From: Leuconostoc litchii
Lineage (GTDB): Bacteria > Bacillota > Bacilli > Lactobacillales > Lactobacillaceae
Reading direction: 5' to 3'
DNA: 64,000 nucleotides
Assembly (NCBI RefSeq): GCF_008107645.1
Contig: NZ_SDGY01000001.1
Coordinates: forward strand, 591,630-655,629
The translations under genes were made by a program, and so were the position numbers. Below the pieces are notes generated by a model. The model did not search any database and was not told where the DNA came from. It saw nothing but the letters and a program-made list of their open reading frames with translations. Positions 1 through 8,517 of the stretch are shown here, piece after piece (positions within the stretch are counted from its first letter, which is position 1; the number at the start of each line of letters is the position of its first letter).

Positions 1-240
1 GTCTGTTGTGCTATCAGCATTCACTACTTTATCTGTTGTAGCCACTGTGTCTGCTAGCGAATCTACTGTGGTGATTTTTATCGTCGCATCCCCAGATTTT
101 TGTGTGCCATTCAGCGTATCCGCTCTTACGGTTAGGGCCGAACCGCTAAACATAGCAATTGAAAAAATTCCTGCTGTTACTAACATTTTGCCAGCCTTAT
201 AGAGTTTCTTTCGATCGCATACCATTCTCTTGTCTCTCAT
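1..240 (-). CDS. Secreted GH70 glucansucrase, N-terminal fragment
   Basis: Only the first 80 codons lie in the window; the gene runs off the left edge. ATG at 240 is preceded by GAGG ten bases away. The translation starts MRDKRMVCDRKKLYKAGK, a KxYKxGKxW-type signal peptide with Met in place of the Trp. A hydrophobic core follows at about residues 19-36, with a likely cleavage site after Ala40 (VRA/D). The rest is Thr/Ser/Asp-rich low-complexity sequence, as in the variable region of glucansucrases. The start closely resembles DsrE-type dextransucrases of Leuconostoc as I remember them. Such enzymes split sucrose outside the cell and polymerise the glucose into dextran. The catalytic domain is not visible, so another KxYKxGKxW surface protein remains possible. 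Confidence 0.75.
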   Translation of the reverse strand, partial: MRDKRMVCDRKKLYKAGKMLVTAGIFSIAMFSGSALTVRADTLNGTQKSGDATIKITTVDSLADTVATTDKVVNADSTTD

Positions 241-447
241 GAAATAATATCCTCTATTCTCATTTTTCCTGAAAAATAATTATAAAGATGTTAAACCTTT
301 ACCATTTCATTCTATAAGTCTTATGCATGCCATCTCCGTTTTATGCATAATAGTATATTCAATATTGAATAATTTAAAAATCCATCGCATGTCATGCTAT
401 TTTTTAATTTAATAAACTGAAAATCAAAGGAAACGAGATGTTACAAA
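241..447. promoter_or_regulatory. Divergent control region, glucansucrase / Rgg
   Basis: On the minus strand a perfect -10 box (TATAAT, 279-284) lies about 39 bases upstream of the glucansucrase ATG, but no recognisable -35 sits 17 bases further up, which suggests an activator-dependent promoter. Upstream of it is an inverted repeat TTATGCAT (321-328) / ATGCATAA (343-350), and next to that a 16-bp perfect palindrome TATTCAATATTGAATA (356-371). Both are candidate binding sites for the adjacent Rgg protein. On the plus strand an SD-like AAAGG (427-430) precedes ATG 438, which opens a 7-codon ORF (438-461) overlapping the rgg start. Confidence 0.55.
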
Positions 448-1302
448 ATGAGAGATACTGACAGCAGCATAATTAAAGAACAGAGAAAGCTAAGACACAT
501 ATCACAAGTGCAATTAGGAAATGCTATTGGATCCCAAGCTATGGTTTCAAGAATAGAAAATGGACAAATATTACCCAATGCGCAAACGATTTTCACACTA
601 TGTCGAGAGTTAGAACTTACATTCGACGAATATTTTTCAAATTCTTTTGGTACGTTTGAAAATATTACTGCATATAAATGCAAACTCGATTTTTTATATA
701 AAACGGAAAATACTGCTGAAATCCATATGCTTTATAATCAAATTACAAATCAGTCACCTTTGAATCTCAAGACGAAACATCGTTTACTAATGATTAAATC
801 TACGCTCTATCACAATTCGTTTAAAATAGCTAATAGTATCGATCAGCATACGTTATTTTCATATTTTGATGAAATTGTTAATTGGCACACATATGATGTT
901 TATTTATTCGAATCCATTATTAACATGCTGCCCGCTAAAAAAATAAAATCATATTTTTTAGATATTTTGGAGCAATATAACGTTGATAAAAATACAACAA
1001 TATATCCAGATATTGTTAATAGTATTGTTATCAAATACTTGGAAACTAGTATTATTCAGCAGCAGGATAATATTTCATCCTTTCTTCTACAGAAAATAGA
1101 GGATGATAATTTTTGTTTTGATGCTAATCAACAACTTTTTAAATTATTTTTAACTGGAATTTATCTAAATGATGACAAAAAAATAAACAACGCTTACAAT
1201 GTTGCAGAATGGTTAAATGATGCTTATTCACCTAAAATATTTAATCGTATCAGTGCACATTTTTTAAAGAAGAATATTAAAAAAAGCTCCCTTCAAAGAT
1301 AA
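448..1302 (+). CDS. Rgg/GadR/MutR-family transcriptional regulator
   Basis: 284 aa, the usual length for Rgg proteins. The N-terminal helix-turn-helix (about residues 8-62) carries the typical pattern IIKEQRKLRHISQVQLG followed by SRIENG. The rest is an all-helical region like the TPR-like peptide-binding domain of Rgg/RopB. It is transcribed away from the glucansucrase gene. In Streptococcus gordonii an Rgg protein activates the neighbouring glucosyltransferase gene gtfG, so a similar role here is a reasonable inference. The spacing from the GAG at 435-437 to ATG 448 is about ten bases. A stronger SD-like AAAGG points at an out-of-frame ATG at 438, which could lower or couple translation. 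Whether it binds a peptide pheromone cannot be read from the sequence. Confidence 0.8.
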   Translation: MRDTDSSIIKEQRKLRHISQVQLGNAIGSQAMVSRIENGQILPNAQTIFTLCRELELTFDEYFSNSFGTFENITAYKCKLDFLYKTENTAEIHMLYNQITNQSPLNLKTKHRLLMIKSTLYHNSFKIANSIDQHTLFSYFDEIVNWHTYDVYLFESIINMLPAKKIKSYFLDILEQYNVDKNTTIYPDIVNSIVIKYLETSIIQQQDNISSFLLQKIEDDNFCFDANQQLFKLFLTGIYLNDDKKINNAYNVAEWLNDAYSPKIFNRISAHFLKKNIKKSSLQR

Positions 1303-1315
1303 GAGCTTTTTTTTA
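1281..1315 (+). terminator. Rho-independent terminator of rgg
   Basis: Stem AAAAAGCTC (1281-1289) pairs with GAGCTTTTT (1303-1311), followed by a T run. The 5' arm overlaps the last rgg codons. Confidence 0.75.
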
Positions 1316-1406
1316 ATGTGTTTTTTAGCCATAATATGGCATTGACGTCATATCTTCTGAAATAACGTCGGTCTGACAGATGTTGTAGTGTATAAATATC
1401 TTATGA

Positions 1407-1481
1407 TTAGTTGATATTCATTGTATGATAGTCAATTTCTACCAACACATTTAGTGTAATTGCATTATGAATTATGTCCAT
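1407..1481 (-). CDS. Candidate 24-aa small ORF
   Basis: The ATG at 1481 is preceded on the minus strand by GGAGGAAAG with ideal spacing, one of the strongest SD sequences in the window. The ORF encodes 24 residues beginning MDIIHNAITL and ends in TAA. It lies in the 331-bp gap between rgg and azlD and converges on rgg. It is not a classic short hydrophobic Rgg pheromone: it has no basic N-terminus and no long hydrophobic stretch. A leader peptide or a chance ORF is equally possible. The rest of the gap (1316-1406, 1500-1633) is AT-rich and shows nothing else I can name. Confidence 0.35.
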   Translation of the reverse strand: MDIIHNAITLNVLVEIDYHTMNIN

Positions 1482-1633
1482 AGTATCTTTCCTCCATGTA
1501 AATAATCCATTACTATTGGTCAAAACTATTGATTCAATATCTTACCTAATTAAATACATCGATAATAGGTTTGTGCTGTACCAAAAAAATACGTACTGGA
1601 ACACCAAACTCATATATGTATATAAAATATAAT

Positions 1634-1963
1634 TTATATGTTGAAGTAGCGAATTACTGCCATTACCACAACACTTGACAGCACCACGAGCATCAATGAC
1701 CGCCTAAAGTAACCTATCATCAATCCTGGAACTAAAGCCATTAAAGAGACGAAATCTATCGTCACTAAATACGTATTTTCATTCCTCACAAATATATTTT
1801 GAAACATCAGTGTTGTCATCATTGTTAATGGTAAATACCTTAAAAAAGTTGTCATCCATTCTGGAAAAATAATATACTTCGCTATCAAAAATGGTAGAAT
1901 TCTGGGTAAAAATGTTACTATAACACATCCCACAAGAACGATATAAAAATAGTTATCATTCAT
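1634..1963 (-). CDS. azlD: AzlD family, small subunit of branched-chain amino acid exporter
   Basis: 109 aa with about three or four hydrophobic segments. The pattern TFLPRILPFLIAK near the N-terminus and the RYLPLTMMTTL segment are typical of AzlD. Its start overlaps the end of azlC by four bases (ATGA), so the two are translationally coupled. AzlC and AzlD together form a membrane exporter of branched-chain amino acids or their analogues (in Bacillus subtilis, 4-azaleucine resistance). Substrate specificity here is inferred from family only. Confidence 0.85.
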   Translation of the reverse strand: MNDNYFYIVLVGCVIVTFLPRILPFLIAKYIIFPEWMTTFLRYLPLTMMTTLMFQNIFVRNENTYLVTIDFVSLMALVPGLMIGYFRRSLMLVVLSSVVVMAVIRYFNI

Positions 1964-2694
1964 CTTAGTTTCTTACTCCTCTGATGGATCAATACACCGT
2001 ACAAACTAGCTGTAATGGAAGCGACTAATACTGCTACTGCCCCACTGAAAAAACACATTAACAAGTACAATAAAATAATAGAAACAATAATAATCGACCA
2101 TATTTTAAGCTTGTCTTCTTTTGGATTTTGAAACATTGAGATACTAGTCAATAACCATAATCCAGCAAACATAGCTGGTAATGCAAAATCCAATCCATAG
2201 GCAGCTGGATTAGTAATCCCTTTCCCTACTACTGAAAAAATAACACATGAAAGCCACCAAGTTAGCCAAGAAGAAATGTTTAACCCATGCATCCACATAA
2301 CAGATCTTTGCTTGTCGGCAGCAATATTAACAGACAAAATACCAAATGATTCATCAGTCACTAAGCTTCCCATTAACAAACTCGACAATGTTGACTGATT
2401 TGGGAAAACTCGGGTAACTGTTAGTGACTGCAAAAACATCCTAAAATTAACCAAGAATACCATCAAAATAATGTTACTAATTGAGGATTGAGTAACTAAC
2501 ATACTAACAACAATAAACTGCGCCGAACCAGCATAAAGGACACCACCCAACAAGAAAACTTGCCAAGCGGTAAAGTGCTGTGCACCAGCAATCGTTCCAA
2601 ATGCCGCACCGATACTAATGTATCCTAACATTGTCGGCAAAGAAGATTTAACACCATCCCAAAAATCAGTTAATTGTTGATTGGATAAAAACAT
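1960..2694 (-). CDS. azlC: AzlC family branched-chain amino acid permease
   Basis: 244 aa integral membrane protein. The early segment GYISIGAAFGTIAGAQ, then GSAQFIVVSML and TDESFGILS, are the conserved AzlC signatures. The start at 2694 has AGAGG about nine bases upstream. It forms a two-gene operon with azlD. No Lrp-type regulator is adjacent, unlike azlB-azlCD in Bacillus, so control is not evident from the window. Confidence 0.85.
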   Translation of the reverse strand: MFLSNQQLTDFWDGVKSSLPTMLGYISIGAAFGTIAGAQHFTAWQVFLLGGVLYAGSAQFIVVSMLVTQSSISNIILMVFLVNFRMFLQSLTVTRVFPNQSTLSSLLMGSLVTDESFGILSVNIAADKQRSVMWMHGLNISSWLTWWLSCVIFSVVGKGITNPAAYGLDFALPAMFAGLWLLTSISMFQNPKEDKLKIWSIIIVSIILLYLLMCFFSGAVAVLVASITASLYGVLIHQRSKKLR

Positions 2695-3040
2695 AATGGG
2701 CCTCTAATTCTCTAAATAAATTACAAAAACAATTACATAATATTAACATACTAGCATAATTATTATTAAAAGTTAATATTTTAAATAATCAACTTTAAAT
2801 TTACAAATAAAAGTCATTTAAAATCTTATTTTTCAATAAATAAAATTATTTTTTTATAAATCAGATGATAAAAACTCTCTATATTCGTTGCTCTTTAACT
2901 ACTCAATTACTTTTGTAACCTGTGCTTTTAATTGCTATCCGAAAATAACAAATATCAAAGTTAACTAATATAAATAGACGATAAAAAAACAAGTCAGCTA
3001 AGTAACTTGTTTTTTTATAAAAATATAATGTCGCATTAAC
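2695..3040. other. AT-rich intergenic region
   Basis: 346 bases between azlC and the aldo/keto reductase gene, both on the minus strand. It holds the azlC ribosome binding site and presumably its promoter in a very AT-rich stretch (2730-2860), plus the terminator listed separately. I see no gene, RNA motif or clear operator. Confidence 0.5.
2983..3016 (-). terminator. Bidirectional terminator after aldo/keto reductase
   Basis: Stem AAAAAAACAAGT (2983-2994) and ACTTGTTTTTTT (3005-3016) around a ten-base loop. It gives a T run on both strands and lies 25 bases past the reductase stop codon. Confidence 0.8.
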
Positions 3041-3949
3041 TTAAAAATTTTCAAAAGCTGTGTCAATCTGTTGATATTCTGTATCTGATAAATCAATATC
3101 CAAACTAGAGGCGATATTAATCACTTGCTTAGCATCACGTGCACCTGGAATAACTGTACTGATATTAGGATTGGCAATATACCAAGCTAAAATAGTTTGC
3201 GTTACAGTAGCATTATGATTGTCAGCAATTTGGCCAACTAATTTCAGGGAAGAAATAATATTTTCAAACGCTGCCTTTGTGAACTGATTAAACTTTGGTG
3301 CATCTTCTATATCATATTTACCACTCAATAATCCAGAAGCTAAAGGAAAATATGGTACAAAAGCAATATCATGCTCTTTTAAATATGGCCACAATGTTCT
3401 TTCAGTTTCTCGATGAACAAGGCTATAGTGATCTTCAACATAGTCGACTTGTCCATTTTTATTAGCTTCTTTAAGTTGTTCCAAATTGAAGTTAGACACA
3501 CCTATAGCCCTAATTTTCCCTGCGTCTTTCAGTTCATTCAGTGCAGCAACAGCTTCGTCCTTTGGTGTATGTTCATCTGGGAAGTGAATATAAAAAATAT
3601 CAATATAATCTGTATGCAATCTTTCTAAAGCCTCATCAACTGCTTTTTTCAAAAATTCAGGACTATTATTAGGCTTTAAATCATGGTTAATATCCTGAGC
3701 AGCTTTGGTTGCGATTTTAAAATCAGAACGCGGGTGATCTTTAATGACTTCCCCGATAATTTCTTCTGATCGACCAAGGCCGTACATAAAAGCTGTATCT
3801 AACATTTTAATGTTAGAATCTAACGCTTGACGAATGATTTCATAACCATTCTTATCGTCCAAATTTTGAAATAGGTTGTGTCCACCAACTTTATTGGTAC
3901 CAAGTCCTAACTTTAAGGCCTTATCAACAGTTTTTTGATTATATGACAT
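3041..3949 (-). CDS. Aldo/keto reductase
   Basis: 302 aa from the ATG at 3949, chosen because AAAGGA lies ten bases upstream; the frame stays open for 34 more codons but without SD support. The AKR catalytic tetrad is visible: Asp51, Tyr56 (MLDTAFMYG), Lys82 (IATKA) and His122 (YIHFPDEH). The (beta/alpha)8 barrel ends with the NADPH-binding segment STVIPGARDAKQV. This looks like the AKR11/13 group, which reduces sugars and carbonyl compounds; the substrate cannot be deduced. It follows the GNAT gene by about 100 bases and may share its transcript. Confidence 0.85.
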   Translation of the reverse strand: MSYNQKTVDKALKLGLGTNKVGGHNLFQNLDDKNGYEIIRQALDSNIKMLDTAFMYGLGRSEEIIGEVIKDHPRSDFKIATKAAQDINHDLKPNNSPEFLKKAVDEALERLHTDYIDIFYIHFPDEHTPKDEAVAALNELKDAGKIRAIGVSNFNLEQLKEANKNGQVDYVEDHYSLVHRETERTLWPYLKEHDIAFVPYFPLASGLLSGKYDIEDAPKFNQFTKAAFENIISSLKLVGQIADNHNATVTQTILAWYIANPNISTVIPGARDAKQVINIASSLDIDLSDTEYQQIDTAFENF

Positions 3950-4047
3950 GTTTACAATATCCTTTCTATTATGAATTACTAACATCATTATATAGCAGCA
4001 ACCCTCATATTGCTGTTCTAGTGTTTCATAATAATATATTGACCACC

Positions 4048-4599
4048 TCATTTCCTAAAATGACGTTTTAACAGGCTATACTCATTCATATCACAAAATT
4101 GTTCTCCATGAAAATAATATTCTTTGTGTATCGTCACAAATGAAAATTCCGCATGTTTTGCAACTAAATTACTACCGATATTTTTCACATCAGCAAATAT
4201 TGATAATTTGTTTAATCCAAGATTGTCAAAAGCATATTCGCAAACTTTACGAACAGCTTTTGTCATAATACCTTGATGCTGATATTTTGAATGTAACCAA
4301 TAGCCAATTTCAGCCTTCTTGTTTTTCATATCAATAAAGTGTAAGTCAATGACACCTACAATTTGCTCATTTTTAACAATAGAAAATAAACTATCGGTTT
4401 CTTGCGCAACGCCATGTATTTTTTTCTTGATGTAGTTTAATTCGTCACCCTCAATCTTTGTAGCAGGTACAAAATCAAGAAACTGTCCAATATTTTCTCG
4501 GTCAGTATCTAATAATTCAAAAATGTCTTTAGCATGATTTAATTCTGTCAAAGCTAAACTAAGATTGGGCTCAATATCAACTCTAAAATAAATAGTCAT
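4048..4599 (-). CDS. GNAT acetyltransferase, RimJ/RimL type
   Basis: 183 aa. The central part has the GNAT core: GVIDLHFID, then AEIGYWL and the acetyl-CoA loop YQHQGIMTKAV, followed by LNKLSIFADVKNIGSN, all typical of RimL-like ribosomal or spermidine N-acetyltransferases. The ATG at 4599 has GAGGGG six bases upstream. The acceptor is not identifiable. It heads the transcript leading into the aldo/keto reductase. Confidence 0.85.
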   Translation of the reverse strand: MTIYFRVDIEPNLSLALTELNHAKDIFELLDTDRENIGQFLDFVPATKIEGDELNYIKKKIHGVAQETDSLFSIVKNEQIVGVIDLHFIDMKNKKAEIGYWLHSKYQHQGIMTKAVRKVCEYAFDNLGLNKLSIFADVKNIGSNLVAKHAEFSFVTIHKEYYFHGEQFCDMNEYSLLKRHFRK

Positions 4600-4697
4600 A
4601 AAATCCCCTCTTGAACTGATAGAATATTTTAAATTCTATCATAATTATCACAATGTTTCATGAATTTATTTATCAAATTGAAGCCAAACTATATTCA

Positions 4698-6662
4698 TTA
4701 AGATATTTTTCTGGACACTTGCAGATAATAGGTTTTCGATGTTCTGAGATATATTAGATAGTAAATAACAATCATCGAGATAATTGTTATGAATGTTGTG
4801 ATATAAACCATCGGACCAATAATAATACCAAACAATTGTAAAATCTTATGAATCATTGGCATAGCAAAGCACAGATGCATTACAGCAATAATAATTGGTA
4901 GACCAAATATCCAAATAATTTGAGAATTAACCGTTCGTTTCACTTCATCATTTGACATTCCCACCTTTTGTAAAATGTCAAATTGCTGCTGATCTGCTCG
5001 TCCTTCAGAAATTTGCTTATAATAAATGATCAATCCAGTAGCCATGACAAAACTAATAGAGAATATGATACCAATAAAGAAGAACCCACCATAAAACTCT
5101 TTCAATGCATTCATTGTTGAAAATTTATCCGTAACTGTCGTATTTGGTAGTTGAGACAAATCTTTTAGAAAAGCTTTTCTATTTTTTGAATTTCCAAAAA
5201 CATTAAATAATAATTGATTTTGATATGTAATTGCTTGTTTCCTATCACCTAAATCATTAAAAATATCACCCATTGCATTGGTAACATTTTTTGAAGGTAC
5301 CACAATTACCATAGAATGTGTCATATTTGGTTGTTCACTCGGAATGCCATTAATTCTTTTTAAAATCTTTTTCACATGATACGTCTTATTCAAAAAGGTA
5401 ATCATAGGCTCTTTAAAAGTACCTTGGCGATCATAGATGTATACTTCATTGGTTTTTAATTTTTGATAGCTCGGTGTCAATTTTGCGAACTGTTTGCTTG
5501 TCATAAATTGAATCTCTGATAGGCCGTCTGCACTAGTTGCTGAACTATCTGTTAATGGCTGAATTTTATGATTTTCTGTCAAGTAACCAGCAATTTCTGA
5601 ACTTATTTCTAGCGAATAGCTATTTTTAATTTTGATATGGTGCTTGTCCGCTAACTGATGAACTGTTTGCACTGAATTTTTTTGATGATTTGTTTTTTTC
5701 AAAATCACAGCACGTGGAAACTGTTGATTTACGTAATCTTCTTGACCAATAAACATAGAAACTGTTGTCACAACAACCACTAGAGCCATTGTTGTTAGTA
5801 AGGAAACACTAGCTAAACCGGTGGCATTCTGTTTCATTCTAAAAAGCATATTTGAAACAGTTATAAAATGATTTGTTTGGTAATAGTATGCTTTGTTTTG
5901 TTTCATTAACTTTAAAACAATCGTTGATGCTACGATAAAGAGTAAATAAGTTGCACAGACAACTAGCAATACTGCTATAAAGAACTGTGTAATCGCTTTT
6001 AATGGTGAAGTAACAGTCAACGATATGTAATAGCCCCCAGCTAATAACCCGATTCCTAGTATAAATAAAAACCAATGATTTTTAGGCTCTGAATCACCTT
6101 TCTTAGTTGCATGTAAAAGTGAAATAGTTTTCATTCTAATAATTGAAAATACATCTTTTACAAGCAAACATAAAAAGCAAACAGAAAAAAATATAGTAAC
6201 AAATAGTATTGGTAATCCTGATATATTTAAACCAAAATTGTTTCCACCAACTAACTTCATGAATAGTAAAATTAATACTTTACTAAATACTAATCCGCTA
6301 ATGATACCTAAAACAGTAATCAGCACAAATGAAATCAACTGCTGTCGCCAGCTAATTTTAATTAAATCCATTTTTTGCATGCCCAAAACGTTAAACAACC
6401 CAAATTCAGTCTGTTTTCTTTTACTAAGAAAACTATAAGTATATATCAAAAAGATTATTGATAAAATGCAAATGACTACTTGGCCAAAACTAAGCATTTC
6501 AATGACTGAAACACTAGCTATTAAATCTTTCACTCCTTTAGAATAAATTAATAACTGAATAATTAGATTTAAGGCCACTGCCGCACTACCAGCTAGAATA
6601 AAAGGTAAATACTCTAGTTTATTTTTGACAATTGATTGCCAAGCCAACTTCCAATACAACAT
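4698..6662 (-). CDS. BceB-type ABC transporter permease (antimicrobial peptide resistance)
   Basis: 654 aa from ATG 6662, which follows the upstream stop as TAA-T-ATG; a TTG at 6671 sits only two bases behind the SD and is unlikely. The layout is that of BceB: one N-terminal helix, three FtsX-like helices, further helices around residues 190-300, a large extracellular domain at about 310-520, then three final helices. Usual family length is about 650 aa. BceB permeases work with the ATPase to free lipid II-cycle targets from peptide antibiotics such as bacitracin, and also signal to the partner kinase. The whole module reads in one direction from the response regulator. Confidence 0.85.
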   Translation of the reverse strand: MLYWKLAWQSIVKNKLEYLPFILAGSAAVALNLIIQLLIYSKGVKDLIASVSVIEMLSFGQVVICILSIIFLIYTYSFLSKRKQTEFGLFNVLGMQKMDLIKISWRQQLISFVLITVLGIISGLVFSKVLILLFMKLVGGNNFGLNISGLPILFVTIFFSVCFLCLLVKDVFSIIRMKTISLLHATKKGDSEPKNHWFLFILGIGLLAGGYYISLTVTSPLKAITQFFIAVLLVVCATYLLFIVASTIVLKLMKQNKAYYYQTNHFITVSNMLFRMKQNATGLASVSLLTTMALVVVVTTVSMFIGQEDYVNQQFPRAVILKKTNHQKNSVQTVHQLADKHHIKIKNSYSLEISSEIAGYLTENHKIQPLTDSSATSADGLSEIQFMTSKQFAKLTPSYQKLKTNEVYIYDRQGTFKEPMITFLNKTYHVKKILKRINGIPSEQPNMTHSMVIVVPSKNVTNAMGDIFNDLGDRKQAITYQNQLLFNVFGNSKNRKAFLKDLSQLPNTTVTDKFSTMNALKEFYGGFFFIGIIFSISFVMATGLIIYYKQISEGRADQQQFDILQKVGMSNDEVKRTVNSQIIWIFGLPIIIAVMHLCFAMPMIHKILQLFGIIIGPMVYITTFITIISMIVIYYLIYLRTSKTYYLQVSRKIS

Positions 6663-6663
6663 A

Positions 6664-7419
6664 TTAGGCAATTCCTCCTAATAAATTAGTCATGGCATCG
6701 TTAATAGTTAATAACATTTCTTGCTCAGTCTTATTTCCTCGATAAACCTGATGAAATACCTTCCCATCTTTAATGAAAAGCACACGCTGCGCATGACTAG
6801 CTGCTAATGATGAATGTGTTACCATCAGTATCGTTTGCCTTTGTTCATTATATTGGCTAAAAATTGACAAAATTTCAGATGAATTTTTAGAATCTAGTGC
6901 ACCTGTGGGTTCATCTGCTAATAGAATATCTGGATTAGTAATCAATGCTCGTGCAATGGCAACCCTTTGTTTTTGACCACCAGATAGTTCATAGGGATAC
7001 TTATTCAATAAACTTTCTATACCTAACTGCTTAGACAGATGATTCAATTTATTCTCCTTCCCTATAGTATTTTTAGCTAGTATCAAAGGTAAATAAATAT
7101 TATCTGTAATAGACATCGTATCTAATAAATTAAAATCTTGAAAGACAAACCCAAGATGATCACGACGATATCGGGCTAATAATTTATCCGAAAGCTTCGT
7201 TAAATCTTGATCGTTTAACGAAATCATACCAGCAGTAGGATTATCTAACGTGGCAATGCAATTTAACAAAGTAGATTTTCCAGATCCTGATTCTCCCATG
7301 ATTGCAATAAACTCTCCCTCTTCTACTTCAAAATTTACGTCGCTCAATGCAGTTACAGTATTATTTTTTATCCTACTGCGATACTCTTTTCTTAAATGTT
7401 CAACTTTAAGTAGTGTCAT
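6664..7419 (-). CDS. BceA-type ABC transporter ATPase
   Basis: 251 aa. Walker A GESGSGKST at residues 42-50, signature LSGGQKQRVAIARAL, Walker B ILLADEPTGALD and the switch His in MVTHS are all intact. GGAG lies upstream of ATG 7419. It ends one base before the permease start, so the two are tightly coupled. It energises the BceB-type permease. About 100 bases with two hairpins separate it from the kinase gene, so expression may be uncoupled from the regulatory genes. Confidence 0.9.
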   Translation of the reverse strand: MTLLKVEHLRKEYRSRIKNNTVTALSDVNFEVEEGEFIAIMGESGSGKSTLLNCIATLDNPTAGMISLNDQDLTKLSDKLLARYRRDHLGFVFQDFNLLDTMSITDNIYLPLILAKNTIGKENKLNHLSKQLGIESLLNKYPYELSGGQKQRVAIARALITNPDILLADEPTGALDSKNSSEILSIFSQYNEQRQTILMVTHSSLAASHAQRVLFIKDGKVFHQVYRGNKTEQEMLLTINDAMTNLLGGIA

Positions 7420-7469
7420 AAAGTTTTATCTCCTGTGTCATATAATATAATTCTATTTTAAATTAAAAA

Positions 7470-7522
7470 AGAGACGATGAACCTTACACATCGCCTCTCT
7501 AACCTTACAAATTAGTAAGGTT
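7470..7522 (-). terminator. Tandem hairpins between kinase and ABC genes, with terminator
   Basis: Read on the minus strand: the first hairpin, AACCTTAC-TAATTT-GTAAGGTT (7522-7501), follows the kinase stop. A second stem AGAGGCGATG / CATCGTCTCT (7498-7470) has loop TGTAAGGTT and is followed by TTTTTT. The loop repeats the 3' arm of the first hairpin, so AACCTTAC could pair with either copy. This is a terminator that the BceAB genes must be read through, or whose genes need their own promoter. Confidence 0.7.
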
Positions 7523-8517
7523 TATTTAATTTCTGTTTGTTCAAAGTCAATGATTACCTTTGTACCAACGTTTATTTGTGAACTAATTTGTATGTCGTGT
7601 CCTAAACTATTTAAAATGGTTTTCACCATATACAAACCTAGTCCACTAGAATTGCTATTAATTCTGCCATTAAACCCTGTATAACCTTGGTTAAATATTA
7701 AAGGAAGATCACTAGAAGCAATGCCAATTCCTGTGTCTTGGATAATCACTCGTCCGTTTTCTTCACAAATAATATTTATTTTTCCATTCGGTGTATACTT
7801 AATCGCGTTAAAAATAATTTGTTCAAATACAAAGTGAAGCCATTTTGGATCACTAACCACTATAAAATCATTTTCATTCAAACAAATAGACAAATTTTTA
7901 TGGATAAACCAATATTTATAATCTTTAATCACTGACCTTAGTGTTGCTTGGATGCTTATTTTTTGATAAGTCAAGTCTTGATTGAAGTTTTTTAAACGAA
8001 TAAATTGTAACATCATATCTAAATATTGATTAATGACTAACAGTTGATTTCCTGTTTCATACTTATCTACAGTGCCCGTTTGATTCATTAAATCTAAAAC
8101 TGACAACGGTACTTTGATTTGATGTGCCCACATTGCATAATAATCCTGCATATCTTGGATATTTTCATTTAGTTTGTATTGGAGCACTTCTTGCGCTGAC
8201 TGTTGCTTTTTTATCAATGTTTGATACTTTTTTCCATGGCTAGTCATTGCTTTAATTTCAGGCATAGATACCATATTTTTTTCAATCAGTAATACACTAA
8301 GCTTTTTATCTTCTCGATACCATTTCCAAAATAATATGCTCGTGATAATAGACAGTATGTAACAGCTACCAAAAAAAGTATCAATAACTATGCTCAAATT
8401 TAACGAACGCATTGTCGCGCTCCAAAACAATAAAGCAAAAATTGATAGATACATAAGATATATATACCAAAAATCAGCTAAGAACTGCCACACTAAAATA
8501 GCTATTTTTTTAACCAT
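7522..8517 (-). CDS. BceS-type intramembrane-sensing histidine kinase
   Basis: 331 aa. Two N-terminal helices (about residues 14-34 and 42-64) are joined by a very short outside loop, with no sensor domain, as in intramembrane-sensing kinases. The phosphoacceptor is His132 in YYAMWAHQIKVPLS. The ATPase domain shows FEQIIFNAIKYTP (N box), QDTGIGI and SGLGLYMVK (G boxes). In this family the kinase senses transport flux through BceAB. Its start overlaps the regulator stop by eight bases (ATGGTTAA). Confidence 0.88.
   Translation of the reverse strand: MVKKIAILVWQFLADFWYIYLMYLSIFALLFWSATMRSLNLSIVIDTFFGSCYILSIITSILFWKWYREDKKLSVLLIEKNMVSMPEIKAMTSHGKKYQTLIKKQQSAQEVLQYKLNENIQDMQDYYAMWAHQIKVPLSVLDLMNQTGTVDKYETGNQLLVINQYLDMMLQFIRLKNFNQDLTYQKISIQATLRSVIKDYKYWFIHKNLSICLNENDFIVVSDPKWLHFVFEQIIFNAIKYTPNGKINIICEENGRVIIQDTGIGIASSDLPLIFNQGYTGFNGRINSNSSGLGLYMVKTILNSLGHDIQISSQINVGTKVIIDFEQTEIK

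Noticed and set aside
8-202. Plus-strand frame of 64 codons at the left edge
   Set aside because: It lies opposite the signal peptide of the glucansucrase on the minus strand, which has a proper SD and recognisable sequence.
1341-1375. TGACGTCA palindrome and nearby GACGT repeat after rgg
   Set aside because: Too short and not tied to a promoter; likely chance.
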